Shown here piece after piece: positions 5,954 through 7,253 of a DNA stretch of 7,253 nucleotides. This DNA comes from Bacteroidota bacterium (lineage in GTDB: Bacteria; Bacteroidota; Bacteroidia; AKYH767-A; JABDAW01). Both the position numbers and the translations under genes were made by a program. Every line of letters starts with the position of its first letter. Within the stretch, counting starts at the first letter, position 1. The stretch spans positions 1 to 7,253 of the forward strand of contig JAHEYM010000198.1 in NCBI GenBank assembly GCA_023251595.1. Reading direction: 5' to 3'. The notes beneath the pieces are model-generated. The model was not told the origin of the DNA, did not search any database, and was given only the letters and a program-made list of their open reading frames with translations.

Positions 5954-7090
5954 ATGAAATCCGCAACCTTCCTCCTATTATTAATACTGGGTCTGTCCAG
6001 CTACGCTCAATCCCAGTCAGACAAAACCGGGGATAACCGTTTTCGCATTAAAAAGGGGTCATTTTATGGTTTTATTGACCATGACGGCGTCGTGAAGATC
6101 GATCCGGTTTATTCAGCTGCAAATTATTTTTCCGACGGGCTCGCTTCCGTTAAAGAAGCCGGTGCTTCAAAAAGTTTTTACATCGATGTTGACGGAAAAC
6201 CTGCTTTCAAAGGAAGTTTTGACATAGCTGGAAAGTTTGAAGAGGGAAGAGCTGTGGTCAAAGACGGTGGTAAGTATGGTGTAATAGACAAAGACGGAAA
6301 TTGGATCTCCAAACCAATGTACAAAAATATATATACGTTTAGCGAGCGATTTTCATTTTACCAAACCGATAGTTTATATGGAGTGATGGATTATGATGGA
6401 AATCAGATCACACCGGCAATATTTAAATCGGTAAGTGGTTTTCAGGAAGGGCTCGCTAAAGTTGTTCTGAATAAAAAACAGTGCTTTATCGACACCACCG
6501 GTACAGTAATAATCGAACATCAATTTAATACGACATATAGTTTTCAGGAAGGTCTTGCAGAAGTGCGGGGCGACATCAGAAATCCAAGTAGAAAAGGAAA
6601 ATACGGATTTATAAACAAGACGGGAGAATTGGTCATCGATACGATATATGATGATGTCGCGGATTTCTCACATGGGGTGACCATTGGCGTAAAAAAGGAC
6701 ACCGTATATTTAATAAATAACAGCGGAATCATAATTAAAAGATACGATCAGTTTTATGATTATGATGACCTGACGGAAGGAATGGGCATAGTATTAAAAG
6801 AGGATACAACCGAAGATGGTGATGATCTTGCAGGGGTAATTGATTCTACCGGAAAACTGATTCTCGAACCGATTTACGCAGAGGTATCAGCATACTCCGA
6901 GGGTTTCGCATTTGCTGAAGATGCAGAAAGTGAAAAGTACGCTTTGGTTGATGATAAAGGTCATTTTATCACCAAATTTATATATGATGATGTGGATGAT
7001 TTTGAGGACGGACTCGCAGAAGTCGAAATGGCGCATAAAAAATGCTATATAAATACGAAGGGCATCATTGTCTGGAAAGATGAAAAATAA
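5954..7090 (+). CDS. Secreted WG-repeat (KWG-type) protein
   Basis: I take the start as ATG 5954, not the in-frame GTG at 5906, because it places a typical signal peptide (MKSATFLLLLILGLSSYA, then QSQ) at the N-terminus. The mature part of the 378-residue protein is nearly all WG-type repeats of about 30-40 residues, nine complete plus a final half. The pattern is YG[FV]IDxDGxxxIxPxYxxxxxFxEGLAxVx. Clear units begin near residues 38 (YGFIDHDG), 75, 108 (YGVIDKDG), 142 (YGVMDYDG), 177, 217 (YGFINKTG), 251, 293 (AGVIDSTG) and 329. The half unit begins at 364 (CYINTKGIIVW). The usual Trp of 'WG' is mostly Tyr. WG repeats are thought to form beta-rich, possibly propeller-like or solenoid scaffolds; no enzyme motif is present and the partner is unknown. 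No T9SS tail or lipobox is seen, so a periplasmic location is my best guess. It is divergent from the protease gene. Confidence 0.9.
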   Translation: MKSATFLLLLILGLSSYAQSQSDKTGDNRFRIKKGSFYGFIDHDGVVKIDPVYSAANYFSDGLASVKEAGASKSFYIDVDGKPAFKGSFDIAGKFEEGRAVVKDGGKYGVIDKDGNWISKPMYKNIYTFSERFSFYQTDSLYGVMDYDGNQITPAIFKSVSGFQEGLAKVVLNKKQCFIDTTGTVIIEHQFNTTYSFQEGLAEVRGDIRNPSRKGKYGFINKTGELVIDTIYDDVADFSHGVTIGVKKDTVYLINNSGIIIKRYDQFYDYDDLTEGMGIVLKEDTTEDGDDLAGVIDSTGKLILEPIYAEVSAYSEGFAFAEDAESEKYALVDDKGHFITKFIYDDVDDFEDGLAEVEMAHKKCYINTKGIIVWKDEK

Positions 7091-7097
7091 TTTTTTT

Positions 7098-7152
7098 CGC
7101 GCAGATTACGCAGATTAGTTCTGTGCTTTTAATATCAAATGATCTTTTAACT
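7098..7152. repeat. 55-bp direct repeat, copy 1
   Basis: It begins CGCGCAGATTACGCAGATTA and ends AAATGATCTTTTAACT. It differs from the copy at 7199-7253 at two positions. It starts 7 bp after the stop codon of the WG-repeat gene, following a run of seven T. A partial inverted arm follows at 7169-7187 (AATCTG, then TTATCTGCGCG), which matches the first 19 bases in reverse complement at about 16 positions. The transcript could therefore fold, and a terminator role is possible but unproven. Confidence 0.8.
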
Positions 7153-7198
7153 AGATTCAGCACTCTGTAATCTGTTTTATCTGCGCGAGAAAATATTG

Positions 7199-7253
7199 CG
7201 CGCAGATTGCGCAGATTAGTTCTGTGCTTTTAAAATCAAATGATCTTTTAACT
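7199..7253. repeat. 55-bp direct repeat, copy 2 (runs to window edge)
   Basis: It begins CGCGCAGATTGCGCAGATTA and ends AAATGATCTTTTAACT at the last base of the window, 101 bp after copy 1. Because the match is complete up to the edge, the array probably continues outside. The motif resembles GCGCAGATTACGCAGATT repeats that I recall from Bacteroidota intergenic regions. The spacing and the inverted arm between copies do not fit a CRISPR array. Confidence 0.8.

Noticed and set aside
7098..7253. CRISPR array
   Set aside because: Only two copies are visible. The 55-bp unit is too long and the interval contains an inverted arm of the same repeat, unlike unique spacers. No cas gene is present.

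Overview
The window looks like a piece of a Bacteroidota chromosome. It is AT-rich and has several hallmarks of that phylum: a metalloprotease ending in a type IX secretion (T9SS) sorting domain, a large protein of SprB-type repeats, a PKD-like lipoprotein, a secreted WG-repeat protein, and starts without Shine-Dalgarno sites. The intergenic spaces carry degenerate repetitive DNA. All four recognisable proteins carry export signals, so this is a cell-envelope or secreted-protein neighbourhood rather than a metabolic operon.

Layout, left to right. Positions 1-253 (minus) hold the first 84 codons of a lipoprotein cut by the window edge. Positions 334-3426 (minus) encode a 1030-residue secreted protein. 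Its first two thirds are eight SprB-like modules arranged as a four-module block present twice. Its last third resembles the tail-fibre-like C-terminal regions common in Bacteroidota surface proteins. Its apparent start codon is GTG and lies inside a palindromic repeat remnant, beside an array of 8-bp repeats. Positions 3427-4159 have no convincing gene and hold three diverged copies of an ~80-bp repeat, one inverted. Positions 4160-4678 (plus) are an open frame of nine 14-codon repeats that would make a coiled coil but has no usable start codon. It is best read as a gene remnant, or as an unannotated gene if its start lies elsewhere.

Positions 4696-5796 (minus) encode an M43 (cytophagalysin/pappalysin-like) metalloprotease with a T9SS tail. 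The third zinc-binding histidine is replaced by asparagine. Positions 5954-7090 (plus) encode a secreted WG-repeat protein divergent from the protease. Positions 7098-7253 hold a 101-bp-period repeat that runs off the right edge.

No shared pathway links these genes. The common theme is surface or secreted proteins built from tandem repeats. I see no CRISPR array, transposase, tRNA or rRNA, and no clear new multi-gene system. The points most worth checking are the duplicated module block, the unstable-looking 5' end of the large gene, the hidden coiled-coil frame and the altered protease active site.
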